Below are positions 16,532 to 24,420 of a stretch of DNA of 63,084 bases, in pieces (the stretch's first letter is position 1; each line of letters starts with the position of its first letter). The stretch covers positions 1 through 63,084 of the forward strand of contig DASXQT010000067.1 in the NCBI GenBank assembly GCA_036507005.1, in the 5' to 3' direction. Both the position numbers and the translations under genes were made by a program. The DNA is from WS-2 sp036507005. Its GTDB lineage: Bacteria; Eisenbacteria; RBG-16-71-46. The notes under the pieces were generated by a model that made no database searches, was not told where the DNA came from, and saw only the letters and a program-made list of their open reading frames with translations.

Positions 16532-19213
16532 ATGGGCTGGTCCGCCGTCCGCGGCCGCGCGCTCCCGAGGACCGAACGCTTGCGCCTCCGCCCGCCCGAT
16601 CCTTCCGCACTCCCCGCGGCCGCCGCCGCCGGCCTGCTCGCACTCACGCTCGCTCTCTGTCCTGGCGTGAGCGGGGCCGACCCCGTGACCCGCAATCTCA
16701 CGTTCACCGCCAACCGGAACGAGTACCCGCCCGCCCCCGGCGCCTCCTTCAACGCCGGCTACTCGGCGTGCTGGTCCTACATCCACGGCGACGGCAGGGA
16801 GTACGCGGTGATCGGCGCCACCAACGGCACGGCGATCTACAACGTCACCGACCCCTGGGCGCCGCATCGCGTGGCCTTCATCGCCGGACCGAACTCGCCG
16901 TGGCGCGAGACGAAGTCCTACCGCAACTGGATCTACGTCTCGACCGAGGGGTTCGGCGCCGGGACCGGGATCCAGATCGTGCGCATGACCGATCCCGAGG
17001 CCCCGCTGCTGGCGGCGACCTACACCACCAACTTCGTCACCGCGCACACCGTCTCGATCGACACCGCGCGCGCGCTCCTGATCCTGAACGGCACGCGCAA
17101 CCCGCAGGGGTTCGCGACCGGGATGCGCATCCTCTCGATCGCCAGCCCCGAGGCCCCGGTCGAGGTGGGCTGGTGGCCGGGCGGGAGCATCCCGGTCTCG
17201 AGCGACGACTACGTCCACGACTGCGTCCCGGTCGGGAACCGCATCTACGCCGCCTCGATCTATCCCGGCATCCAGCGCGTGCTCGACTCCACCGACCCCG
17301 CCGCGGTGACGGAGATCTCCGAGTGGACCTATCCCGGCGCCTTCACCCACAACTGCTGGCCCGACGCGAGCGCGCGCTGGCTGTACGTGACCGACGAGGT
17401 GAACGGCGAGCCGCTCAAGATCTTCGACATCGCCGACGTGATGAATCCGATCGAGGTGAACGGGATCACCTCCAACCCGCAGGCGATCGTGCACAACGCG
17501 CACGTGAAGGGGAGCGAGCTCTACCTCTCGAACTACACCGAGGGGATCCGCGTCCTGGATCTCTCCGACCCCGCGCATCCCGCCGAGTTCGCCTCGGCCG
17601 ATTCCTATCCCGGGCGCTCGGGCGGCTATGCGGGGGTGTGGGAGGTGTGCCCGTTCTTCCCCTCGGGCACCGTGATCGCGAGCGACATGCAGAGCGGGCT
17701 CTACGTCTACCGCCCGGTGCGCGACTACGGGATCGTGCGCGCGGTCGCGGACACCGGCGTCGGGATGCCGATGGCGGGTGCCAAGGTCTACCTCGAGACC
17801 CAGGGCGACTCGCTCGTCACCCCGGCCGACGGGATCGTCCAGTTCGCCCCGAGCCCCGGGACGCACACCGTGACCGCGAAGAAGTTCGGCTTCTACGATT
17901 CCACCGCGACCCGCACCGTGACGATCGGGAGCCGCGACACGGTGCGGCTGCACCTGGTGCGCCGAGCAGCCCGCGGCTACGGCGGGACGGTGACGCGCGC
18001 CTTCACCGGGACGCCGCTCGAGGGCGCCGAGATCGACTTTCTCTACACCGCGGTCACCACCCAGACCGACGCGCTCGGCCGCTTCGCGCTCGAGACTGTC
18101 CCCTTCGATCGGTATCAGGTCGAGGTGCACTGTCCGGGTTACCGGGCGACGAGCTTCGCGCTCGATCTCAACTCCGGCTTCCCGCCCTCGCACGACATCC
18201 CGCTGGTCCAGGCTGCGACCTACGACGCGTTCGAGAGCGCGAGCGGCTGGACCGTGGGCGGCGCGGGGACCGGCGACAACGCGACGGCCGGCATCTGGGT
18301 GCGCGCCGAGCCGCTCGGCACCGGCGCGCCCTCGCCCGCGCCCTTCGCGGCCAAGCGGCCGCAGACGATGCCGGCCGGCCCGCCGGGGCCGGGCCTGTTC
18401 GAGGCGCGGCGCGCGGGGCCGGGCGCTCTCCACGCCGAGCACGAGGGCGAGGAGGGCGAGGGCGCCGTGCCGGGCCAGGTCCAGCCCGAATACGATCGCA
18501 CCCCGCCCCCGGGCACGATGTGCTGGATCACGGGCCAGGGCACGGATCCCGGCAACATCGGCGAGAACGACGTGGACGACGGCCAGACCTCGCTCACCTC
18601 GCCGGCGCTGAACCTGGGCGGAATGAGCGAGCCGCGGATCGGCTACTGGCGCTGGCTCTACGCCTCGGGCCAGGACGACGACTGGCTCGCCACGTTGATC
18701 AGCGGCGACGGCGGCGTGACCTGGGTGACGGTGGACACCACGCGCGGCTACCACAACCGCTGGGAGGAGCGCGCCATCCGGGTCGCGGACTACGTCACGC
18801 CCGGCCCCAACGTGCGGGTGCGCTTCGTGGCCGCCGACCTCGCGCCGGGCTCGATCGTCGAGGCGGGGATCGACGACGTCATCACCTACGACGCCGCGGT
18901 GCCGAACGTGAGCGTGCCGCCTGCGGGCGCGCCGCGGGCGCTCCGGCTCGGCCCGCCGCGACCCAACCCCGCGCGCGGCGCGGTGAGCGTGGCGCTCGAG
19001 CTGCCGCGCGCGGGCGAGGTGCGCGTCGTGGTGCTCGATGCCTTCGGCCGGCGCGTGCGCACGCTCCATCGCGGCGCGGCGCCGGCCGGGACGCTGCCGC
19101 TCACCTGGGACGGCGCCGACGAGCGCGGCCGCCCGCTCCCCGCCGGGCTCTACTTCGTGCGGGCGACGAGCGCGGGCGAGAGCGCCGCGGCGAGGCTGGT
19201 GCGGGTCCAGTAG
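16532..19213 (+). CDS. Choice-of-anchor B (LVIVD-repeat) secreted protein with carboxypeptidase-regulatory-like domains and sorting tail
   Basis: Predicted 893-residue exported protein. After a signal (LLALTLALCPGVSGA) comes a seven-bladed propeller-like region of LVIVD repeats (units such as YAVIGATNGTAIYNVTDP and GIRVLDLSDPAHPAEF) to about residue 395. Two carboxypeptidase-regulatory-like beta-sandwich domains follow, then an immune-inhibitor-A/MAM-like jelly roll (GTMCWITGQG, NDVDDGQTSLTSP, IGYWRWLYASG). It ends with a FlgD-like domain (NPARGAVSVALELP ... GLYFVRATS). The tail differs from the KFVHVR group. An ATG at 16532 is used; a GTG at 16505 is also in frame. The jelly-roll domain contains an unusual Pro/Gly/Glu-rich insertion at about 18320-18480. 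Such proteins are usually exported and of unknown ligand. Confidence 0.8.
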   Translation: MGWSAVRGRALPRTERLRLRPPDPSALPAAAAAGLLALTLALCPGVSGADPVTRNLTFTANRNEYPPAPGASFNAGYSACWSYIHGDGREYAVIGATNGTAIYNVTDPWAPHRVAFIAGPNSPWRETKSYRNWIYVSTEGFGAGTGIQIVRMTDPEAPLLAATYTTNFVTAHTVSIDTARALLILNGTRNPQGFATGMRILSIASPEAPVEVGWWPGGSIPVSSDDYVHDCVPVGNRIYAASIYPGIQRVLDSTDPAAVTEISEWTYPGAFTHNCWPDASARWLYVTDEVNGEPLKIFDIADVMNPIEVNGITSNPQAIVHNAHVKGSELYLSNYTEGIRVLDLSDPAHPAEFASADSYPGRSGGYAGVWEVCPFFPSGTVIASDMQSGLYVYRPVRDYGIVRAVADTGVGMPMAGAKVYLETQGDSLVTPADGIVQFAPSPGTHTVTAKKFGFYDSTATRTVTIGSRDTVRLHLVRRAARGYGGTVTRAFTGTPLEGAEIDFLYTAVTTQTDALGRFALETVPFDRYQVEVHCPGYRATSFALDLNSGFPPSHDIPLVQAATYDAFESASGWTVGGAGTGDNATAGIWVRAEPLGTGAPSPAPFAAKRPQTMPAGPPGPGLFEARRAGPGALHAEHEGEEGEGAVPGQVQPEYDRTPPPGTMCWITGQGTDPGNIGENDVDDGQTSLTSPALNLGGMSEPRIGYWRWLYASGQDDDWLATLISGDGGVTWVTVDTTRGYHNRWEERAIRVADYVTPGPNVRVRFVAADLAPGSIVEAGIDDVITYDAAVPNVSVPPAGAPRALRLGPPRPNPARGAVSVALELPRAGEVRVVVLDAFGRRVRTLHRGAAPAGTLPLTWDGADERGRPLPAGLYFVRATSAGESAAARLVRVQ

Positions 19214-19239
19214 GGCGCCTCGCGGCCCCCGGGAAGACC

Positions 19240-19737
19240 GTGCAGTCCATCGATCTCATACGCGAAAACCTGAGGAAGAGCAGCGACCGCGTCCTGGCCC
19301 GCGTCGAGGAGATGCGAGCGCACTGCGTCGTGCCTCCGACCCCCAACGGTGGCTGCCACACCCTGTGGGTGCTCGGGCACCTGGCCTACATCGAGTCGCT
19401 GGTGGTCCACCGGTTCATGCTGGGGGAACGGAACCCGCTGGCCGCGTGGGAGGAAGTCTTCGACGGCGCGGACGTGAGCGGGGACATCCGCCGCTACCCG
19501 CCCTTCGACGAGGTGCTGGCCAGGTGTCGCGAGGTGCGCCGGGCCACGGTGACCCTCCTGGACTCGCTTTCCGAGGCCGACCTCGACCGGGCGAGCGCGA
19601 GCGTGCCGAAGGGCTTCGAAGACACGTTCGGCACCTATCGCCACTGCCTGCAGTACGTCGCCGACCATGGGTACATGCATCGCGGGCAGCTCGCCGATTC
19701 GCGGCGCGCCGCCGGGCTCGAGCGCATGTGGGTGTAG
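19240..19737 (+). CDS. DinB-family protein (four-helix bundle, putative metal-binding)
   Basis: A 165-residue soluble protein starting at GTG 19240, 26 bases after the preceding gene; the upstream GGGAAG is a modest ribosome site. It has the DinB pattern of three histidines: H47 in VLGHLAYIE, then H143 and H147 in ADHGYMHRGQL near the C-terminus. DinB-type proteins include thiol-dependent S-transferases (for example bacillithiol or mycothiol) and many of unknown role; substrate cannot be assigned. Codon use is typical of the high-GC chromosome, unlike the genes that follow. Confidence 0.8.
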   Translation: MQSIDLIRENLRKSSDRVLARVEEMRAHCVVPPTPNGGCHTLWVLGHLAYIESLVVHRFMLGERNPLAAWEEVFDGADVSGDIRRYPPFDEVLARCREVRRATVTLLDSLSEADLDRASASVPKGFEDTFGTYRHCLQYVADHGYMHRGQLADSRRAAGLERMWV

Positions 19738-20132
19738 CGGGGCGGCGCGGGCGAGAAGCGCTCCGCACTCTGCGCTTTCCCGCGACTCACGGCCGCGCGC
19801 CCTCGTGCCGGCGCCGTTCCCGGCGCCCGCCGGGTCGCCCCCGCTCGGGCCAAGGCGCCCTTCAGGATTCTGAACTCGGGACCTTCAGGTTTCTGATGGC
19901 GCTCTCGCCGAGGTCCGTCTAGAGAAGAGCCTGACGGTGGCGGAACAGGAATTGGCCTGTCGGGGCTGGCAGCTCCGGGCGGCGGAACCTCCGTTGCGGG
20001 CCGCTTCCATCGTGCCGGCTCATGGAGGCCGTCTCGAGCCCACCCGATGGCAGGTCCCGATTCCTGAGTCTGGCGGAAGAGCCGCCGCACGATTCCGGCA
20101 AGCGCTCGAGAGAGCGGATCGGAGGCGGGGAA
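19738..20132 (+). other. Intergenic left border of the lower-GC island
   Basis: About 395 bases with no convincing gene. Base composition falls from very GC-rich to more moderate across this stretch. It holds an imperfect 14-base direct repeat, CTTCAGGATTCTGA (19860-19873) and CTTCAGGTTTCTGA (19883-19896). I see no tRNA, integrase or inverted repeat that would mark a mobile-element end. The frame of the next gene is open back to an ATG at 20022, but the strong ribosome site is at 20121. Confidence 0.45.
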
Positions 20133-20486
20133 ATGGAGATCGATTCCGTGCGCCAGTTCTTCGTTGACCCTGCCGTGATCGCGAGCGTTCGGTTCCTAAT
20201 CGTCCTCTTCGGCTCCGTCGCGATGTACGTGTTTCAGCTCAATCGGGGCTTCGAGGGTGCGCTGGGTTTCCTGAGAAGAATCCTTCCCGGGCGCTCCGAT
20301 GCATTCTATTCACGCGTCGATTTCATCGTCGTGTCGCTTGCGGGGTCAGCGATCGGTCAGATCATCTTCGAGCCGAGAACGCCATTCCAGGCACTCGCCG
20401 CTGGCGTGGGCTGGGTAGGTGCCATGAACTCCCTTCTCGCAGGGTCATTGCGCGGGTTCAGAAGCCCAGGGGGAGGCCAGCCATGA
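20133..20486 (+). CDS. Small membrane protein of unknown function, island gene 1
   Basis: A 117-residue protein with GGAGGCGGGG just upstream of ATG 20133. It has three hydrophobic segments: about 15-35 (VRFLIVLFGSVAMYVFQL), about 65-80 and 86-105 (LAAGVGWVGAMNSLLAGS). I do not recognise the family. Its last helix region (QALAAGVGWVGAMNSLLAG) resembles that of the last island gene at 23996 (WFTAFLVGFGWESALEKFF), so the two may be distant relatives. The stop overlaps the next start as ATGA (20483-20486), so translation is probably coupled. Confidence 0.7.
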   Translation: MEIDSVRQFFVDPAVIASVRFLIVLFGSVAMYVFQLNRGFEGALGFLRRILPGRSDAFYSRVDFIVVSLAGSAIGQIIFEPRTPFQALAAGVGWVGAMNSLLAGSLRGFRSPGGGQP

Positions 20487-21199
20487 GCCGGGATGCCGTC
20501 TGGAACCTGGTGGGCATAGCCAGCATGGTGCTGCTATTGGCCGTGGCCTTCATGCGCAGACGAGGCACGTCGAGCGAGGGCACGAGCGCACGACGGTCGC
20601 TCCACGAGTTTCGTCTCCTCATGGTGATCACCGGTGTGCTCGCCACGGCCGCAACCATCATCGTCATCGCCGTTGGACGAAGAACCACCGACCGGCCCTT
20701 TGACCTCTCTCCGGACCGCTCACGGCTCGATTCCCTGAAGGTGCAAGCAACGGCGGAGAGCCTTCGCGACGTTCTGCAGGCGGTAGAACGTTCCCGTCGT
20801 GACAGCGCGAACGCGATTCTGTTGGATGGCATCAACCTCGCGGGGCGTGGGCCCATCATGGCTGCGATCGAGCGTTACGACGAAGCTTTCAAGATCGACT
20901 CCACGTTCGCGGCACCGCTCGAGTACAAGGGATATGCGCTCTTCCGACTGAACAGGGTGGACGAGGCCCTGGAAGTCATGCGCACAGGACTGCGCATGGA
21001 CGGATCCAACCCCTGGGCTCACTACAACTACGCGCTTGCTCTCTGGACCTCGGGCGACACGACGGCGGCAGTGCAGGAGGTTGGAACCGCGCTGCGTCAG
21101 AAGTGCGACTTGGGTGTAACCATCCGCGAAGACCCGCAGTTCAGACCGTTCCGCAAGTCGGTGCGTTTCCAGGCGCTTCTCGCCGCCTCCTGCCCATGA
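20483..21199 (+). CDS. Membrane-anchored TPR protein, island gene 2
   Basis: A 238-residue protein with two hydrophobic helices near the N-terminus (about 7-23 and 46-64) followed by a charged linker (DLSPDRSRLDSLKVQATAE). A C-terminal helical region contains two to three tetratricopeptide-like units (AIERYDEAFKIDSTFAAPL, GYALFRLNRVDEALEVMRTG, AHYNYALALWTSGDTTAAV). Such repeats usually bind peptides or partner proteins. The start overlaps the stop of island gene 1 by four bases. Base composition is lower in GC than the flanking chromosome. Function unknown; a scaffold role at the membrane is an inference. Confidence 0.7.
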   Translation: MSRDAVWNLVGIASMVLLLAVAFMRRRGTSSEGTSARRSLHEFRLLMVITGVLATAATIIVIAVGRRTTDRPFDLSPDRSRLDSLKVQATAESLRDVLQAVERSRRDSANAILLDGINLAGRGPIMAAIERYDEAFKIDSTFAAPLEYKGYALFRLNRVDEALEVMRTGLRMDGSNPWAHYNYALALWTSGDTTAAVQEVGTALRQKCDLGVTIREDPQFRPFRKSVRFQALLAASCP

Positions 21200-21220
21200 G
21201 CTCCCCGGACCGGCCCGCAT

Positions 21221-21234
21221 GGTCGATATCGACC
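21221..21234. promoter_or_regulatory. Perfect 14-bp palindrome inside the island
   Basis: GGTCGATATCGACC is a perfect palindrome 22 bases after the stop of island gene 2 and 46 bases before the start of island gene 3. It could be an operator for a dimeric regulator of the downstream genes; no regulator gene is seen in the island. Confidence 0.35.
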
Positions 21235-21280
21235 GTCGCAGTCGCGCGACGCCTGGGCGGCGCCCCAGCGTGAGGCGCCC

Positions 21281-21595
21281 ATGAGCAATCACGCGAGCCA
21301 CGTCCTCGAGGTGCGTTTCAGCGGCGCCGTGTTCTCCCTCTTCGTCACGGTCGAAGGCCAGGAGATTGACCTTCGGTTCGACGGCGATTCCACCTGGCAG
21401 CGCACGATCACCGGCTTCGTCGTCACCGGGCCGTTGGACGTCGCGTGTCTCGCCAAAGGGCTGAGCCAAACGGAGTGCGTCTTGCAGATCACGCTGGACG
21501 GCACGGTGGCAGGTGAATTCAAGGGCACGATCTCCGCCAAGGGAATCTGGCAGATCGTCCGGTCCATTCCGGTTCCGGGAGCGGAACGCGCATGA
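21281..21595 (+). CDS. Hypothetical small beta-rich protein, island gene 3
   Basis: A 104-residue protein with GAGG six bases before ATG 21281. It has no signal peptide or membrane helix and is rich in alternating hydrophobic residues (VLEVRFSGAVFSLFVTVEG, ECVLQITLDGTVAGEFKGTI), suggesting a small beta-sandwich or barrel. No family recognised. Its stop overlaps the next start as ATGA (21592-21595), which ties it to the exported protein that follows. Confidence 0.6.
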   Translation: MSNHASHVLEVRFSGAVFSLFVTVEGQEIDLRFDGDSTWQRTITGFVVTGPLDVACLAKGLSQTECVLQITLDGTVAGEFKGTISAKGIWQIVRSIPVPGAERA

Positions 21596-22521
21596 AGAGT
21601 CGACAGAAGACGCGCCCGGGGTGGCTGGCGATGGTGGCAGGGACCATCATCTTGATCACTGCCCCCGCTGCCGCCGCGCCGCCGGACACGAAGACGGAAA
21701 AGGACGAGATGTTGTGGCTCCTCGGGGGCGGTTTGCGTTCGGCCGTGCGATTCGAGACCGCCGACAAGAGCGCCAAGCTCGAGATTCTCCACCGCTCATC
21801 GAAGACGAAACCAGTGTGGGGGCTGTCGCTGAAGGCCGGCGTGGAAAACGATCTGGGCCTGCTCTTCTCCGGCGGCACGGTGGCCCCGAAAGCGGAGGCG
21901 ACAGCCAGAGCAGGATGGGTGAACTTGGCGACTCGCAGCGACGATTCGTCGGGCGCAGTCGATTGGTTCATCGTCCGACTGAGTGGGACGGGCCAGAAGA
22001 TCGTCCTCTACGATGCTTCGGCTCCATTCGCCAAGCAGATCGACAAGCGCGTCTTTGGCGCGCCGGGCATCGAGATCCGCTACGGGAGCTTCCTCGGAGA
22101 GCAACAGCTCCTGCTCTCGATCTTCGGACGGGTCGAGCGGGACAACAACTTCGCCACGCTCGGGGAGGTCGAAGTCACCACCGAGAGGTCGGACACGTCG
22201 AGTGGGGTCACCCGCAAGGCCCAGAGCAAAGTGACGGCGCGGACGGGAACCTACCTGGAGCGCACCGCTGCCCCGATGGGTTTCGAGCTCTTTCACAAGC
22301 TCCCGACCGAGCTACTCGGAGTCTCGCTCTCCGTCGTGGTGAAGTCGATGCGGCACGAGCGACCGGAATACCATGCGTCCGGCGGTCTTTTCCTCTTGAA
22401 GAAAGGCCGGCCGGCTCAGAGCGTGGCCGGTGTAACGGTGGCATTCGACGACCTCGGGCGAGGACCTCTCGAGGACCAGTTCTCGGTGGGGCTCGTGCTC
22501 AATGTTGGAGTCGGCCCGTAG
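21592..22521 (+). CDS. Exported protein of unknown function, island gene 4
   Basis: A 309-residue protein with a clear signal sequence (WLAMVAGTIILITAPAAAA, cleaved near residue 28). The mature part is beta-rich with repeated short strands (GLSLKAGVENDLGLLFSGG, IEIRYGSFLGEQQLLLSIF, HASGGLFLLKKG) and ends FSVGLVLNVGVGP. This would suit an outer-membrane or periplasmic beta-structure, although the last residue is not aromatic as is usual for barrels. No family recognised. Translationally coupled to island gene 3. Confidence 0.6.
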   Translation: MKSRQKTRPGWLAMVAGTIILITAPAAAAPPDTKTEKDEMLWLLGGGLRSAVRFETADKSAKLEILHRSSKTKPVWGLSLKAGVENDLGLLFSGGTVAPKAEATARAGWVNLATRSDDSSGAVDWFIVRLSGTGQKIVLYDASAPFAKQIDKRVFGAPGIEIRYGSFLGEQQLLLSIFGRVERDNNFATLGEVEVTTERSDTSSGVTRKAQSKVTARTGTYLERTAAPMGFELFHKLPTELLGVSLSVVVKSMRHERPEYHASGGLFLLKKGRPAQSVAGVTVAFDDLGRGPLEDQFSVGLVLNVGVGP

Positions 22522-22568
22522 CCTGACCACTTGTCCGCACAGCGATCACTGCCAGCGCGGGAGTCGGA

Positions 22569-23261
22569 ATGAAGATCGGTGTCGTTTGGTGCACTTTCTG
22601 CGAGCGACGCGTGTGGTGGTCGCGTCAGAGTCAGGTTCAGCTTCAGCTTCGCGACGCGTATCGTCCGCCAAGCCTCTTTGCTTCGATCATGCGTCGGGCT
22701 GGCCACGACGTGGAAGTGCTCTCATGTGATGACCTTCTAGAGGTGAAGGACGTCGGTAAGGACGCGCAGGCCGTGGACATCTTCTACATCATGGCGCACG
22801 GCACCTTCGATCAGGCGGGCTACAGTGTCCTCCTTCATGCGGCAGACTGGCAGCCAGCAGTGGCGGGTCTTGGGGGAGCCCCCCGATTGACGGTTGCCAT
22901 CTTCGACACCTGCAAACTGCTCGACTCCGCCAGGGTCCCGAATTGGCGGGCGGTGTGGGCGGTGGCAGGGATAGGACCACACTTGAGGTTGTTGCTGGGG
23001 TTCGACGGCCCCGCGGTCATCGATCGGGAGTCCGCACTTCGGGGGCTGGCTTTTGCCGAGGACATTCTGGCGGGCGTTCCCTTCGCTCGTGCCTGGGTTG
23101 GCGCCGTGGCCAAGACGTGCGGTCACTCGCAATACCGGAGAGCAGTGGCGATCGGCATCGGGAACAGTCCGGCGGACGCCCAGGTCATCCTCGATACCGC
23201 GAGCCTCGCCAACATGCCGGGTCCACGTGGTCCCGGCCTCCACATGGAAGCTCGGTACTGA
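22569..23261 (+). CDS. Caspase-clan-like (CD clan, DUF6345-like) protein with His-Cys dyad, island gene 5
   Basis: A 230-residue protein without signal peptide, preceded by GGGAG. It shows two motifs in the order and spacing of clan CD cysteine peptidases: a hydrophobic strand ending IFYIMAHG (H77-G78), and a second strand ending VAIFDTC (D113, C115), 38 residues later. The following segment (GPHLRLLLGFDGPA ... LAFAEDILAGVPFARAWVGA) resembles the C-terminal half of DUF6345/CHAT-like proteins, where a conserved FA..L..G...AW pattern closes the fold. In the family these residues form a His-Cys catalytic dyad. Peptidase activity and substrate are inferred, not shown. It sits in the middle of an otherwise unrecognised operon with membrane proteins, the kind of setting seen for caspase-like effectors. 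Confidence 0.5.
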   Translation: MKIGVVWCTFCERRVWWSRQSQVQLQLRDAYRPPSLFASIMRRAGHDVEVLSCDDLLEVKDVGKDAQAVDIFYIMAHGTFDQAGYSVLLHAADWQPAVAGLGGAPRLTVAIFDTCKLLDSARVPNWRAVWAVAGIGPHLRLLLGFDGPAVIDRESALRGLAFAEDILAGVPFARAWVGAVAKTCGHSQYRRAVAIGIGNSPADAQVILDTASLANMPGPRGPGLHMEARY

Positions 23262-23263
23262 CG

Positions 23264-23986
23264 ATGGCGGATTGGCAAGAGCTGAGGCCGGAAGCCCTGC
23301 GCGACTGGATCGCCACCCATACTCGCTCGAAGGCGCCGCCGATCTTCCGTTTGCGAGCGCCAGAGCGTGCGAAGGCGCAGGAGGAATGGCGTCGAGTGTT
23401 GGACGCGACGGGCAGGAGACGGGGCCGGTCGGGAATCCTCGAGATCGACCTTGGTCCCCTCACCCTGGAAACAGATATTTCCTACTCGATGGACATGCTC
23501 CATGAGGTTGGGTCGCTCGAAGACCCGCGCTCCTTCCACGAGGTGCGGGAGCCGGACTCGCATGCCTTCCTTGCGCAATCCGAGTCGTCTTTGCCCGAGG
23601 TGGGCCTGCCCGTCATCGGACCCGGGGGAAGGATCACGGTCACGGCAAGGGGATCGCAAGCCGCGGCCGATATCGTCGTCCGCCGCCGTGAAGAGAAGGT
23701 GGCATCGGGTTGGCGTTCAACAGCCGATCTGATCGAAGCGGTCCGGAGACGGTTCAGCGTGCGACCGCCCGGAGAGAAGATCGTTGAGATGTATGGCGCG
23801 TTTGGGTATTTCGAGCTGTCCAAGTACGAGCGCCAGGATTGGTTGCGTCCCGCGGTTGTGCTGTCGTTGAAGATCGCGTTCGCAGAAGATGAGAGAATCG
23901 AATGGGGCGATTCCATTGTGGAGCCCGTGACCGTGGCGGAGAACCTGGCGCCACGGGAGGGGCTGGGTGACACGAACGAGGAGTAG
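23264..23986 (+). CDS. Hypothetical protein, island gene 6
   Basis: A 240-residue soluble protein starting two bases after the stop of the caspase-like gene, so probably co-translated. The N-terminal 55 residues are charged and helical (LRDWIATHTRSKAP, ERAKAQEEWRRVLDATG). The rest mixes beta strands and helices (GILEIDLGPLTLETDI, PEVGLPVIGPGGRITVTA, STADLIEAVRRRF, VLSLKIAFAEDERIEWG). No signal, membrane helix or known motif is visible. Close coupling to the caspase-like gene makes a partner, inhibitor or substrate role possible. Confidence 0.6.
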   Translation: MADWQELRPEALRDWIATHTRSKAPPIFRLRAPERAKAQEEWRRVLDATGRRRGRSGILEIDLGPLTLETDISYSMDMLHEVGSLEDPRSFHEVREPDSHAFLAQSESSLPEVGLPVIGPGGRITVTARGSQAAADIVVRRREEKVASGWRSTADLIEAVRRRFSVRPPGEKIVEMYGAFGYFELSKYERQDWLRPAVVLSLKIAFAEDERIEWGDSIVEPVTVAENLAPREGLGDTNEE

Positions 23987-23995
23987 GAGGCCGCG

Positions 23996-24289
23996 ATGAG
24001 TGATTTCTCGGCATATCTGGCGTGCGTAGGTGGCGTGGCTTCGGCTGTCGTACTTCCGGTGTTGTGGGCGAAAATTCGGAGAGAGTTCCCACCCACGGCT
24101 GGCGTGCCGATTCCGCCCTGGGTGCGGCGCTACCTGCTCCTCTTGTTGTTCAGCTCGATCGTGGCTCTGGTAAGCCTGGCGATATGGCGCGGCCAGAATC
24201 CACAGGGCGCGATCCCCTGGTTCACGGCATTCCTCGTCGGATTCGGCTGGGAATCGGCGCTCGAGAAGTTCTTCCGCCCCAAGCCCTAG
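23996..24289 (+). CDS. Small membrane protein of unknown function, island gene 7
   Basis: A 97-residue protein nine bases after island gene 6, with AGGAGG just before ATG 23996. Three hydrophobic segments: about 6-24 (YLACVGGVASAVVLPVLW), 43-63 (RRYLLLLLFSSIVALVSLAIW) and 74-90 (PWFTAFLVGFGWESALEKFF). No family recognised. The C-terminal helix pattern is similar to that of island gene 1. A small holin- or pore-like role is possible but is inference only. Confidence 0.65.
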   Translation: MSDFSAYLACVGGVASAVVLPVLWAKIRREFPPTAGVPIPPWVRRYLLLLLFSSIVALVSLAIWRGQNPQGAIPWFTAFLVGFGWESALEKFFRPKP

Positions 24290-24420
24290 CAAGACCGAAC
24301 GTGGGCCGGGCAGTCGCCCGGGCGGCGCCGGCCGTTGGCCAGGAGTCGGAGGTCGGCGGTCCCCGGCGCTCCGATCGCGCTCGCCTCGAGCCCCTCGCGC
24401 GGGCCGCCGCGCGCCGGCAG

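Noticed and set aside
6973..19069. Very long open antisense frames (more than 1300 and 1900 codons) opposite the giant genes
   Set aside because: They follow from GC-rich codon use on the coding strand, are Arg/Gly/Ala-rich low-complexity translations, and show no domains; the sense frames carry clear PKD, DDAEE and sorting domains.
19860..19896. Attachment-site-like direct repeat at the left border of the island
   Set aside because: Both copies lie at the same border 23 bases apart; no matching copy was seen near 24300, and there is no integrase or tRNA.
24306..24321. Small CCGGGC/GCCCGG hairpin between the island and the cytochrome c gene as terminator
   Set aside because: Only six base pairs, no T-run, and such matches are expected by chance at this GC content.
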